Below, one piece after another: positions 38,579-49,295 of a stretch of 64,000 nucleotides of DNA. Each line of letters starts with the position of its first letter. Position 1 is the stretch's first letter. The notes below the pieces were generated by a model. The model saw only the letters and a list, made by a program, of their open reading frames with translations, was not told the origin of the DNA and made no database searches. The translations under genes and the position numbers were made by a program. Origin of the DNA: Phymatolithon calcareum (taxonomy: Eukaryota > Rhodophyta > Florideophyceae > Hapalidiales); assembly GCA_977006965.1 (NCBI GenBank), contig OZ345364.1:2232001-2296000 (forward strand), given 5' to 3'.

Positions 38579-39820
38579 CTAACTTTTACCAACACCAGTT
38601 GCAATTGCCCATTTCATTACGTCTGGGGTACGAAAGAATTTTTGTGGGTGGTCAAGCATGACCCAGTATTTCGTGGCGACAAATGAAAGTGCTCCGGCAG
38701 GGTAGTAATTAATTGTACCATTTGCTCTCACTCCACAATGTAGCCTCCCATCGGTCATCTTCAGCTCCACAACGCCAGGAGTCGGGTTCTCCCCCTGCGC
38801 AAAATCAAAGCCGAAGCACATTGCTCCTCCGCGAGTGAATCCGTCCGCCCTCACAAGAGCACGAAGATCGATCACACTTCCGTCGCAACGATTGAGTAGA
38901 AAGGAGAAGTAGTCTTGAAGATCGTACATAGGTGGGGGCATGCCGCTCTTCTCCAACTTTCGCACGGCTTGAATGAGATTTGAGTCCAGCATGAACAGAT
39001 CTCCAAGCGCGGACCGTTTCGGATGTATTTTGACGAGCTTCAAGTCCGGGCCAATGAGACTTCGCCCTGCCTTCTCCCGGCTCACAATGAAATGTGGCGC
39101 TCTTGCATATGCACAGGACAAGTCGGTGGTGACAAGTGTATCCATGTCTACCCAAATCGCCTTTCTTCCATGCTGCCGTTCATAGCGCTCCAACAGGTCG
39201 AGCTTTTGTCGGCTTACCTCGAACCACTTATTCTTGCCCGAGTATGCATTTTTCGGGAGATCGGTCGGGAACTCTCTGACAGTGACGCTCCCACCACCAG
39301 CTTTGGCTAGTGCCTTCCATCCAACCGAACCTCTCCGAGCATTTGTGTACACGAGAAGTTTGAAGCATTTGTGACTAGAACGAATTGCGCCAGCGCAAAA
39401 GTGAAGCCCGCGTGGCAGAAAATTTCCAGAACCCCAGCGACTGGAGTACATTGCGACGGTAATGAAGTGAACGCATGCAGCGCAAGGGACTGCGAATCTC
39501 ACCCTGGCTGGGGCGAAGCATTGTCCAGGTCCAGAGTAATGACGGGGAGGAATGTTAGGGCGAGCGGTGCGAGCGGGTCGAATGAAACGCGGCCGAATCG
39601 ATGTGACTGCGAGGAAGAGCAAGATGACAGAGAGGGCAAATACAATGGAGATCGAGGTCCTGACAGAGGTTGAAACAATTCTCGGGTATGGCGGACAGAC
39701 CGTGTGTACATCCGCTAGTTGCACATAGATGGTTTGCAGCGCTTGCTGCACGGTAGAAGAATGAAAATTGTCAAGATTCTCCTGCGATCGCCTTGTTTTT
39801 GGCAGAGAGCCAGTGGTCAT
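38579..39820 (-). CDS. Type II membrane glycosyltransferase-like protein, copy 2
   Basis: 413 aa from ATG 39820. The cytosolic part is longer than in copy 1 (about 60 residues) and is followed by one span (SISIVFALSVILLFLAVTSI). The stalk is Arg/Pro-rich, and the lumenal domain starts at GPGQCFAP. It shares the DxD motif (AIWVDMDTLVTTDL) and the rest of the catalytic domain with copy 1, with roughly two dozen differences over about 290 residues, while tail and stalk are unrelated. That contrast suggests recent duplication with exchange, or gene conversion limited to the catalytic part. It lies in the same orientation as copy 1, 3.7 kb upstream of it. Confidence 0.75.
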   Translation of the reverse strand: MTTGSLPKTRRSQENLDNFHSSTVQQALQTIYVQLADVHTVCPPYPRIVSTSVRTSISIVFALSVILLFLAVTSIRPRFIRPARTARPNIPPRHYSGPGQCFAPARVRFAVPCAACVHFITVAMYSSRWGSGNFLPRGLHFCAGAIRSSHKCFKLLVYTNARRGSVGWKALAKAGGGSVTVREFPTDLPKNAYSGKNKWFEVSRQKLDLLERYERQHGRKAIWVDMDTLVTTDLSCAYARAPHFIVSREKAGRSLIGPDLKLVKIHPKRSALGDLFMLDSNLIQAVRKLEKSGMPPPMYDLQDYFSFLLNRCDGSVIDLRALVRADGFTRGGAMCFGFDFAQGENPTPGVVELKMTDGRLHCGVRANGTINYYPAGALSFVATKYWVMLDHPQKFFRTPDVMKWAIATGVGKS

Positions 39821-40057
39821 ATTTCTGGCGTTGATAGGCACGGCATAAAGTTTGCGCTCCTCAGAATTCGTCTGACGTGCGGATGTGCCGACGGACGCAA
39901 CGAAGAACGGAAAGCAATGGATGACATGTTCGCTTTAAGTCCCTGGCGGGGTTATGCAGTACCCTCTTCCATCATGCATTTTGGTCGTGGAAGTTCACCG
40001 GCTGCTTCCCAGCTGGCTATTGGCTCCTTTCAGTCATTTTACAATTTTTTGGACAGA
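39821..40057. other. Upstream region of GT copy 2
   Basis: A plus frame (39719-40144) runs through here into the palindromes but has no recognisable domain. It is treated as upstream sequence. Confidence 0.4.
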
Positions 40058-40097
40058 GTACGTGGGCGCATAAGAGCGCTCTTATGCGCCCACGTAC
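40058..40097. repeat. Perfect 40-bp palindrome
   Basis: The arm GTACGTGGGCGCATAAGAGC (40058-40077) is followed without any spacer by its exact reverse complement (40078-40097). It would form a 20-bp hairpin or cruciform. It touches the next palindrome directly. Confidence 0.97.
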
Positions 40098-40145
40098 GCT
40101 ATCGTCCAACGTGGAACAGGCGCCTGTTCCACGTTGGACGATAGC
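40098..40145. repeat. Perfect 48-bp palindrome, adjoining the previous
   Basis: The 24-base left arm (40098-40121, starting GCTATCGTCCAACGTGG) is followed without spacer by its exact reverse complement (40122-40145). It begins at the base after the 40-bp palindrome ends. The arm sequences of the two are unrelated. Confidence 0.97.
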
Positions 40146-40643
40146 AATTTCATGATTTTCTTGGCATTGATTGAATTCCTTTTTGTACCGCTTGCCTCAA
40201 AGAGGTGCTCCTGGTGCCAAAATAATATCGTAAATTTTTGTAATACATTTGAAATTGAAGCGATGGAAGCAGAATCTGCTTCGATTGCTGGTTAGCTTCA
40301 CCTGCAGTACTGTAGGTGTCTAATTTACGGTACTGTACAGTACGGTACGTACCGTAAATTGATCGTCAAATATCTTAATTTTTGATTTGCTTTTGTTTGA
40401 AATGCTACCAACACAACAAAGAAGAGCCGTTCACCTCGCCGAATGCTATCACCCACATTCTACAGTGTAACCCCTCATAATGCAACACAGCGGTGGAAAG
40501 GGCCATTTTGCATCATGAGGGGGTTTGAAACAAATGAATTTATTAATAGCGCTGAGAAGTTGGTCAACTATGCAGCAATGACAACAGTTACGAAAAACTT
40601 AACTCAGCCAATCAGTTGCTCAATATTGCTTCCGCAGGAGGAT
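40146..40643. other. AT-rich spacer with small inverted repeats
   Basis: Contains TTTACGGTACTGTACAGTACGG-type overlapping palindromes near 40325-40360. It also holds an inverted repeat CCCCTCATAATGCA (40471-40484) / TGCATCATGAGGGGG (40509-40523) preceded by CAGTGTAA, which is reminiscent of pogo/Tigger-type transposon ends. No gene was seen. Confidence 0.45.
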
Positions 40644-41430
40644 GCGGGAAACTTCGAAATTAGTGCGTTTTGACACTATCTTTGCATTTTAACACTGTTA
40701 GATATTTGCCACTAAATATGCATTTTAATTTAATTTAAAAATTAAAGGCACGACATTTTAAAAACCTAAAGAAATTTTGGCCATTACAATATAGATGCAT
40801 ACATTTGAAACAACATGTATTTGTCATATGTTCGAAAAAACTCGAATATATTCGTTTTTACAGAAAACCTATGTGAGATATTAAAGTGGCGAATATTCCG
40901 CCACCAAGTCGCAAGCGTTCAAGTTCGACTGAATTCCTTGAAGGGTGCTATGCAATCTACGGCATGGAACAGGAAATATGCCGTCATTAAATCGTCAAGA
41001 GCAGAAATATGGCGCTCAAGTTCTCGAATATTCGCCAATATCGCCATATATATATGAAATCTGTTGTCTCTCCAGTTCGCAAGAAATCACGAACTACAAC
41101 ATATTCTTTGCTTGAAGTCATTCTATGTCTACTCCTCTCTTGGGATGTTTTGAATGAGTTGGAATTATGTATAGAAGGCAAAATTCGGCATATAGAGAAC
41201 TAAGCATCGTCGAATATTTGTCATACGAATATATACGAATAAATACGAATTATCCAACATATGACAAATATATGTTCTTTCAAATGTATGCATCTATATG
41301 GTAATGGCCAAAATTCTTTCGGTTTTTAAAAATGTCGCGCCTTCAATTTAATGCATATTTAGTGGCAAATATTTAACAATGTTAAAATGCAAAGAGAGTG
41401 TCAAAACGCACTAAATTCGAAGTTTCCCGC
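40644..41430. mobile_element. Foldback/MITE element with about 200-bp inverted repeats
   Basis: The left end GCGGGAAACTTCGAA (40644) is mirrored by TTCGAAGTTTCCCGC (ending 41430). Similarity of the arms extends inward about 200 bases (for example GTCAAAACGCACTAA against TTAGTGCGTTTTGAC, and matching GGCCA, CATATGACAAATA and GCATACATTTGAAA blocks). The centre (about 40870-41210) has short frames only. No transposase and no clear target duplication were found. It is probably a non-autonomous DNA element. Confidence 0.8.
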
Positions 41431-41589
41431 AAACTCCAGGGGGTTACGGGAAGCATCAGTTTCTATTATAGTTTCGCGTTTAGTCGTAAAAAATCATTGA
41501 AAAAGTGAATATATTCACATCTTCATCAAAAAGTTTGAGTATACTCTGAAAATTTTCAAAAATATATGTAGATCACAGTAGCAATCATT

Positions 41590-42592
41590 GACAAATGGTG
41601 CGCCGAACACCTTCGAAACCTATGCCTGTACACCATACGGGACACATCCACAATGCCCATATGTGTCGCCGATATTGAGTACCATACTCGTCCCGTGCTC
41701 AGAAATGCTCGAGGCCTTTTCAATGTCGCACAACTGAGAAGGTTTCGCGCGCTTTTTGGAGTCTCCATTGCAGTTTGTAACAAGAGGTGCCGTCAGACGC
41801 CGCACCTTATCATCTGCTTTGGGCCCTTGTATTTCTAAAAGTGTACGGCACCGAGTCTGTGTACAGTGCGATTTGTCAAGTTGACGAGAAGACATTTCGA
41901 AAGTGGTCCTGGACATTTGTTGAATGATTGCTGATCTTAATATGGTACGTTTCTAAGCTCAAAGAATTTCTCCAGATTCGACTTCCTATTCCAAGCTGAC
42001 TCATATTTTCCAGTAGATTGTGTGGACAAATCGTTTTATAGGTGGAGGGTATCACCTTGTCAATTCAGAGAATGTGTGCTTTTCTTCTGTGGACGGTACA
42101 GACTGCAAGATTCAAGAGCCATCACCTTTTGACAGCAAGTGGTACTCACACAAGAGCAACGGCCCTGGTTTGAGGTATGAAGTCGGAATTGCAATAAGAA
42201 CAGGGGAGATTGTGTGGGTATATGGCCCCTTTCCTTGCGTCTCGCATCCGGACGTTCACATTTTCAGGGAAATAATAAAAACGACACTTCTGGAAAACGA
42301 ATGCGTTTTCGCGGATAAGGGGTACCAAGATGAAGCCTGCATTAGGGATCGATCCATTCAGGGGAAGGGCGAATTGTTTGCATCTGAAATTCGCGCTCGC
42401 CGTGAAGCAGCAAATCGCCGATTGAAGCAATTCCATGTTCTTAGTCATCGCTTTCGTCACGCTGTGCAGAGACACGCAATGTGCTTCATTGCTGCGGCCA
42501 ATCTAACACAAATATGTATCACTAGCGGCGAACCTCTCTTCCAGGTGTCATTAACTTTTGTTAATGAGCTGCAAAAGTACGGAGATCGATAG
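41590..42592 (+). pseudogene. IS5/Harbinger-like (DDE_Tnp_4 type) transposase, decayed
   Basis: The downstream exon (42014/42017-42592) carries the DDE core: SSVDGTDCKIQEP (first D), VFADKGYQDEAC (second D) and RARREAANRRLKQF (E). It is preceded by a GT-AG intron (41945-42016: GTACGT...TTTTCCAGTAG). The upstream part reads FNVAQLRRFRALFGVSIAVC and later VYGTESVYSAICQVDEKTF, as in the N-terminal region of this transposase type. It needs frame changes near 41836 and 41918, so the gene is broken. Such enzymes cut and paste their own element. The flanking foldback element (40644-41430) may or may not belong to it. Confidence 0.75.
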
Positions 42593-45176
42593 ACGAATAT
42601 CCACATTGTATTGCTATACGACAAAGAATGATTGCAAAGGTGAATAGTTGAAACTACTGCAGTGAACACTCTATGTGGGAAACCAAATGAGATGTACAAT
42701 AAAGTTCGCCGACTGCGATTTGTGGAGAAGAGATACACATCAGTCTAACTGCGCTCACATGTGTGCACATATAATGACCCCATGCCCACAATGTCAGAGG
42801 TAAGAGGAAAACCTTGGCCATTAAATGTTCTACACGCGATAAAACTATGATTGAACTGAACTAAAATCGCCCAAATTAATCTTATACCTCATGGCATTGA
42901 GACCATCCAATCAGGAACCTTGCCATTTGTCGATGATGACCCAATTGTGAGTATGTGTTACAGCACGCGTGGTGCCATTGTTAAAATATCCCGGCCTATT
43001 GTCTGCAAGTGATCACAGAAAACTAGTTCCCCTTCCTTAACGGCAACTGTCTCCGACCTTCCTGAGTGTGAGATATTTGACGATGAGCTCGTGTACAGGG
43101 AAATTCTATCCACAGCACTTTTCCGCCTGATTGATGCTTACATCACGAAAAAAACTGCTCCATATTCCTATGGCAATTTCTGTTGTCCTATCACATATTT
43201 GCTGTTATGTTTGACATATAGTACTATCCCGTTTTACTGAATGTAGTACCTGTCCGCCTTCTTGCACTTATAAAGGTCCAATGACAAGCGATAGCTTCAT
43301 GTGCTCACCTCCATGATTTTTCCGTGCGATTTAAGTCTAAACCATCGACTTACTCGCTCCTAGTTTTGAAGTTTATCTGTGCGATATTTTTCACATCTTC
43401 TAGTTAGATCTTGTGGTTTTGGGGATGTACAGAAGGTACAGTCTGAAATTTCTTGAAACTCCGAAAGCTTGCAATTATGACTGATCGCACTCGACTACAA
43501 GGACATTTAAGTGAGAAGCTTCCTCGATATGCCACATAGAGTAGGTACATTGGTGCTCCACCATTTAGCGACTTCCCTGTACTTTCGCCAATAAGTTTGC
43601 TCCACCTGCAACAGCAGGCATTGCGTTGCGGCTATCGCTTCATACTGCACTACGTCTACGTCTCGTATAGATACTCGCTCGGCATCGATCGTCATGCCTC
43701 GCCTTAGATTGCTGGGAATGTCTCCAATGAGCAGATTGCCTCAGAGGATACAGAAGATGGTGAAACCACTGCTGAAGCCACTACTTTCAACGCCGAGGCA
43801 CACATTCAATTTTCCGTGAGAGTACATGAATTGCGACTTTATACTCTGTTCAGTCGCAGAAGTGGAGCGGCTGTGGAGCATTGCGAAGCATGTCCTGACG
43901 GATAACCGCATGTCGATGACCCCTCAGCTTTTTGAGGCACTCGTTTGAACGATCGATTCTGGAATGCCCAAATGGTGTGCGAGGCGATTAACGGACCGCA
44001 CTCGGAGAAGGCGGAAGATCAAATCAAATCCCACGAGGTCACGGAAGAGCTCAGAGAAGGCAGCTAAATGTAATTTCCATGCTGAACGCTAGGTAGTTTA
44101 ATGTTTGATGGAAATTTTTCTTCCTGAGGTATAGTAGACTATCCTTGATTTCCCGCCGCGGTGCATTGCAATAGTCATTGCAAGATTCAGCACGGACAGT
44201 TTGTATTGCGCATTGCAACTCGAGCAGCAATCTCTTGAAATTGAATTGTTCCGAGCCCTGCACAGGGCAGAACAATTGCAAAAGCCAATTTGAGATTGAT
44301 GACACATGGTCTTGTTAATCTTGGAGAGAAGTCAATAGTTTATTTGATATCGCTCTATTTCCAATTGAGTCAAAAAGCAATACCCCGAGTATGGCATCAC
44401 TGATCCAGGCCTCCGCGTGCAACGAATCTATAGATCTACTTATAATTTCTTCTCTTTCCCTTCTTCCTTGGAGTGAATGTTTAAATAGTTGCCTGGAGCA
44501 CTTTATAGCCCGTCTGATTACCCTTTGGAGTATTGTACTGTTTCAAAACCTCTCCATCTCCAGCGGTGTGATGTAATACTTGTACTCTTAAGCGCCAAAG
44601 TGAGGGCCTATGGCGGATGCTTTGGGCGCTATAAGCACCCAAAATAGTACATCAAATCAATTAATATTTTGGTTCCGTATCGAAAGCGTCTAACACAAAA
44701 TGCGACATTGTTGTCAGGGCTCCACATTTGGGCGTGCACGTGGCAGGGGAAAACTTTCGCACAATTTGCGTACATTTTTTCGTCTCTGCAATTTATCATT
44801 TTCAGGAGTCACCCAGTAGTGCAGAACTATCCTCTTGCAAGACACTCTTGCGGGGCCACGTGATGCACAAAAGTATAACACGTTGCAGGAACGAAGACCG
44901 AACTGGACCAGAAAGATGCCGCCGGGTAACCTTCCTAATCATAAGTCGGCAGATTTCCGTAAAGTGACATCATTTTCTATATTAAAATTTCGCATATATT
45001 TTTGCAATCTTTTTCAGCTACCAAGATTTATTTCGCTCTAAGTGCTGGCATTCGAAACCAAAACGGCTTTCCTGCCAAATAATCCCAGTTCAGAATGCGG
45101 GCGACTTAGACCTTTCAAGTAATCCCAAAAATGCTGGAATACCACATCGGGAAGGCGCTTTTTTCGCACATCCATC
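42593..45176. other. Intergenic, no gene supported
   Basis: Only short frames without family signature on either strand. Presumably decayed repeat sequence between two transposase relics. Confidence 0.45.
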
Positions 45177-46927
45177 ATGGAGAAGCCCATCATAGCGCCT
45201 CAACTCACACTTCAAAAAGCTGTCTTTTCTCGATTTTCAAAAGCAAGTCTCTGCAATGCTCTTTCCTCTCAACGCAGCATCCCCTCTAGCTTCATTCGGC
45301 GCGTGTATACGCGTTGGGCTGGAACTTGTCCGGACCGGCAGCCTCTCAATGAAGATGACGTCATCATCCCCCGTGCTCCAATGGGGCGTCCGAACACACT
45401 TTCGGATGCAGAAGAAAATCTAATCGTGGATGCAGTGCGTTACTTCGCTAACAGCAACAAGCCACTGACTAAGTCCAGTCTCCGGGATCTCGTCGCACAC
45501 TACGTGGGAATGCTTCCACACCACCGACAGAAACGAATCAACTTTGTGAACAATCTCCCCTCGCATAGGTGGGTTGATTCCTTCAGGGATCGGCACAAGT
45601 TGACGTACAAGTCCGTCCGTGTTATCGACAACACGCGCATCGAATCCATGACTAAGCAGCACGTCGCTGAGCACATAGCGCGAGTACAGGAGGCAATGAA
45701 TCGATTCAGAATTCATGATGCACGCTTTGTGTTCGACATGGATCAGTCCGGCTCATCTTTTGAAAAAATGTTGGGCAGGAGCTTGCGCAAAGGAATCGGC
45801 AGCCCTAGTCAGGAGCTCATCCTCGCCGCCGTACGAACAAAAGGGATTCTAGACAGTACTACACTCATAGCTGTCGTGTCTGCTGCTGGAGTGGGTTTAT
45901 TACATGTGGAAGTAATACCGCTTAACAACTAAAAGGAACTCTAGGTATAACAGATTACAAGACAGTGCTTGTATTCCCCGGAAAGCAAACGCACTACCGG
46001 CGCGCTAAAAGTGTTGTGCAGACACTTCATACATTCCTTCCGCCATGATACTTGCACGAGAGGGAAATGCCGGGAGTTAACGCAGACATTCTCTATGACT
46101 GGGCGAAGAATTTTTCAAAAGAAACCGAAGAACTTCGTCAAAACAATCAGAAGATTTTACTTTTTCTTGACGACTATGGCTCCCACGTACAGTTCAAAAC
46201 TCTAAACTTCTTCATGGATAACGGCATCATTTTTATTTCCATGCCGTCGCACCCGTCGCATGTCCTCTAGCCCCTCGACGCGTCTGTATTTTCATCATAA
46301 AAGTCAATCTTGCGAAGAGAGGTACACGCGTTCGCTCTTCAGAAAGCCACAATTGATGCTTTTGACATTGCATGCTGTATAACGACCGCATACCATTCCT
46401 CCATTTGCCCTTCAAACATTCGCAATGGATTCAAACGCACAGAAATTTGGGATACCCACGAAATGGGTACGAATGTCACCGCGCTAGACCATGTCTTTGA
46501 GAACAGTGCGTCAAATGAAAGCGATGTGAAACTCACCGATTTGCTGAGTTCCTTTCAGCAACGCGGATGTTCGCTGCTCCGGGACACCGACACTGGAGAC
46601 GAGGGAACCATCCGCATTGACACGAAACACGGGGCCCATTGCACATCAGAGGTTGTCCTCGCCGCGCTCAAGAGGCGCGTTTCTCGGAGAAACAACGAGC
46701 GAACCCTGGAGGAGCTCGAGGCTGAAGAGAATCGTCGCGCGTACAAAGAGTCTGCCGCCGATTTGAGGAGATTGGTTGACGTTGCGCCGCGTCGCACACT
46801 GCAGCGCGAGGCACTCGCGAGAAGCCGCCGGGACCAAGTGATGAAAACCCGGTTGCGAGTCTCCGCGAAACGAGCACGCGAGATGGCGGTGGTGTTAGTC
46901 GGCCTTGGTAAGGAAGACTCCGACTGA
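45177..46927 (+). pseudogene. pogo/Tigger-like (DDE_1) transposase, decayed
   Basis: The first part (45177-45932) matches the CENP-B-type DNA-binding and early catalytic region of pogo/Tigger-like proteins: GRPNTLSDAEENLIVDAVRY, then HRWVDSFRDRHKL, and VFDMDQSGSS with the first catalytic Asp. A shifted frame continues with VFPGKQTHYRRAKSVV, an in-frame TGA (46046), and then LLFLDDYGSH (second Asp) and MPSHPSHVL before an in-frame TAG (46268). The C-terminal region (46310-46927) is open and charged. At least one frameshift and two nonsense codons make it inactive. The host of its terminal repeats was not identified. Confidence 0.8.
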
Positions 46928-46951
46928 TGCTCCCAACGGGAGCTGAGAGAC

Positions 46952-47344
46952 GGGCCTTCTTGAGAATTCATCAAAATCGCGGCATAGACCCAGTCAAAAA
47001 AGTCCTCATTACCAGTCATTATTTCGTGGACTGGTTACGAGGACGCGGCATAGGTTTTCAGTGGCTGATTTCACGTGCAATGTTGATTTGCAAACTTTCG
47101 CTTCAGATGTTTTCGCACGCTTTTGAGCAAAAACATGAAATATCGAGAAAACGTTTGGTTGAAAAGCAATTCCACTTCCGAAAACTAAAAATCGTTATGA
47201 GAAAAAATGTCCCATAGATGAATATATCAGCCACGCCAAACCGATGCCGCGTCCTCATTACCAGTGAAAATATTTCGGACTGGAATTGCGGACTTTTCCA
47301 GACTGGTATTGCGGACGCAAATATCGAATTCTCAAGAAGGTCCC
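46952..47344. repeat. Short inverted-repeat element after transposase relic
   Basis: GGGCCTTCTTGAGAATTC (46952-46969) and its complement GAATTCTCAAGAAGG(T)CCC (47326-47344) bound a 393-bp stretch. Inside, GTCCTCATTACCAGT occurs twice (about 46999 and 47250). It may be the end region of the pogo-like element or a separate small element. A related end, ATTCTCAAGAAGGCCC, recurs at 63542. Confidence 0.65.
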
Positions 47345-48212
47345 TATGAGAACCCGATGTGTACTCATGTGTCCTTTATTTGAATTAAAAATTTTGTGCC
47401 ACAACCAGGACATTCTCGCTTTTTCGGCCAAAAACGAGGATGCCCTGTGTCCCCCTTAACTGCTTGTTTTTGAAGCAATCTTCACCGACTTCGTCTCTAG
47501 GTGACACGTGTCGTGGTGGCATACTGCTTCACCTTAACAGTTTTTAAAATGGTGGGAAGGAAAGTAATTTTTTTCATTAAAAAATCACATTGCACATCAA
47601 AATTTGTCGACTTATGGGTAGGACGGTTACAGTCCCCTTGGGGCAAAATTGGTGACTCCTGTTCGCCTCTTATTGGGCAATGTCATACTGTTCCACTGAT
47701 TCTACAAACTCAGAAAACGGTCAGCAAAGGTTCCTGTAGTAGGTAGAGCGACGTGTACGCGTGGTAGCGAGCGCCTGTGTCGAAGGGCTAGGTAGGAGGA
47801 CAGCGAGCGCGCGCGCGGATGGGGAGTGTAAAGGGTACAAAGACCCCCAGACAGTTGTCTGATTTTTCTGTTTGGTCTCCCTCTTTTATTGTTGGCCAAG
47901 AGCCACGAGATTATAACGGTAGATGTGGAAGAATGTGATTGGACATTATAGTGACCAATTATTGATGAGAGGATGCAATCAGGGAGTTGGGTGCTACACG
48001 TGTAGACAGTATGATGCCACAGTTCCATTATATCATAATCAGGCGAACAATAAAATCTTCTAAATTGCGTTCATTTGCATTTGTTGACCATTTGCTGGTT
48101 TTTGCTGGCCCTTCCCCTAAGTTTACGGTAAATTTAAATATACCAAACTTGAATTTGATGATAATCGCCAAAATTGAGCGGAGTCCATGGGTTTCTGGAT
48201 CCCTGCGACGAC
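47345..48212. other. Upstream region of GT copy 3
   Basis: No gene was supported; AT-rich and GC-rich patches alternate. GATAATCGCCAAAATTGAG (48160-48178) near the start codon resembles the TCAAAATTGAG element in the flanks of the other two GT copies. Confidence 0.45.
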
Positions 48213-49295
48213 ATGGTGGCCAAGAGTTACACCCCGCTCTTCGTCTCGGTCGCCGTTATCATCGTCCTCGCCCTTATACAGGTTTTCATCTTTATTGGAT
48301 ATACCCCATTTCAGCTTGTACTGAATCCTTTTTCGCCCGACCATCCGGGGCTCGGGCAGTGCTTTTCACCGGCCAGTGTTCGTGATGACGTTCCTTGCGC
48401 AAGATGCGTTCATTTCGTCACGGTCGCAATGAACTCCAGTCGCTGGGGCTTCGGCAACAAGTTGTCGCGTAGCGCTCGTTTTTCCACAGGAGCAGTTCGC
48501 GCGAGTCACGCATGTTTCACACTGCATTTGTACACCAATGTCAGAAGGAACTCATCTGCATGGTCAGCGCTAGCCAAAGCCGGAGGTGAGAACGTCACAA
48601 TCGTTGAGTACCCGTTGGATCTTCCGAAGAATGCGTACTCCGGCAAGGATGAGTGGATCGAGCTCAGTCGTCGAAAACTCGACCTCTTGGAGCGGTACGA
48701 GCGTCAATATGGAAGGAAGGCAATCTGGGTAGACCTGGATACAATCGTCGCCACTGATCTATCTTGCGCGTACGCTCGAGCCCCGCATTTCATTGTAAGC
48801 AGGCCGATGACAGGGAGAAGTCTGAAAGGCCCAGGCGGAGTTGTCGTGAACCTTCACCCGAAGCGAACGGTGTACGGAGACCTGTTTATGCTGGATAGTA
48901 AGCTTATCCAAGCCGTTCGTAATTTGGAGGCTAGCGGCATGCCACCGCCCATGTACGATCTGCAGGACTATTTCTCTTTTCTACTGAATCGCTGCGACGG
49001 AAATGTTATTGATTTGCGTGCGCTGGTAAGGGCGGACGGATTTAGACGCGGAGGTCCGATGTGCTTCGGCTTTGACTTTTCGCAACAAATTCATCCAGAC
49101 CCTGACGTTGTCGAGTTGAAAATGGCGCATGAGCGGTTGCACTGTGGAATAAGAGCAAACGGTCGGGTTAAGTACTATCCTGCCGGAGCACTTTCATTTG
49201 TCGCTGCAAAATTCTGGCGTATGCTCAATGAGTCAGAAGAATTCTTTCGAACGCCGGAAGTCATGAACTGGGCAAAGGGTTCTGGCCTTGACTGA
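48213..49295 (+). CDS. Type II membrane glycosyltransferase-like protein, copy 3
   Basis: 360 aa from ATG 48213. It has a tail of about 10 residues and one span (LFVSVAVIIVLALIQVFIFI). The lumenal domain starts GLGQCFSP. The catalytic motif AIWVDLDTIVATDL has the same DxD spacing as copies 1 and 2, followed by HPKRTVYGDLFMLDS and PPPMYDLQDYFSFLLNRCDG. It is clearly the most diverged of the three and lies in the opposite orientation. The cysteines in the catalytic domain are conserved across all copies, suggesting disulfides in the Golgi lumen. The family assignment is limited to 'GT-A-like, DxD'. Confidence 0.78.
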   Translation: MVAKSYTPLFVSVAVIIVLALIQVFIFIGYTPFQLVLNPFSPDHPGLGQCFSPASVRDDVPCARCVHFVTVAMNSSRWGFGNKLSRSARFSTGAVRASHACFTLHLYTNVRRNSSAWSALAKAGGENVTIVEYPLDLPKNAYSGKDEWIELSRRKLDLLERYERQYGRKAIWVDLDTIVATDLSCAYARAPHFIVSRPMTGRSLKGPGGVVVNLHPKRTVYGDLFMLDSKLIQAVRNLEASGMPPPMYDLQDYFSFLLNRCDGNVIDLRALVRADGFRRGGPMCFGFDFSQQIHPDPDVVELKMAHERLHCGIRANGRVKYYPAGALSFVAAKFWRMLNESEEFFRTPEVMNWAKGSGLD

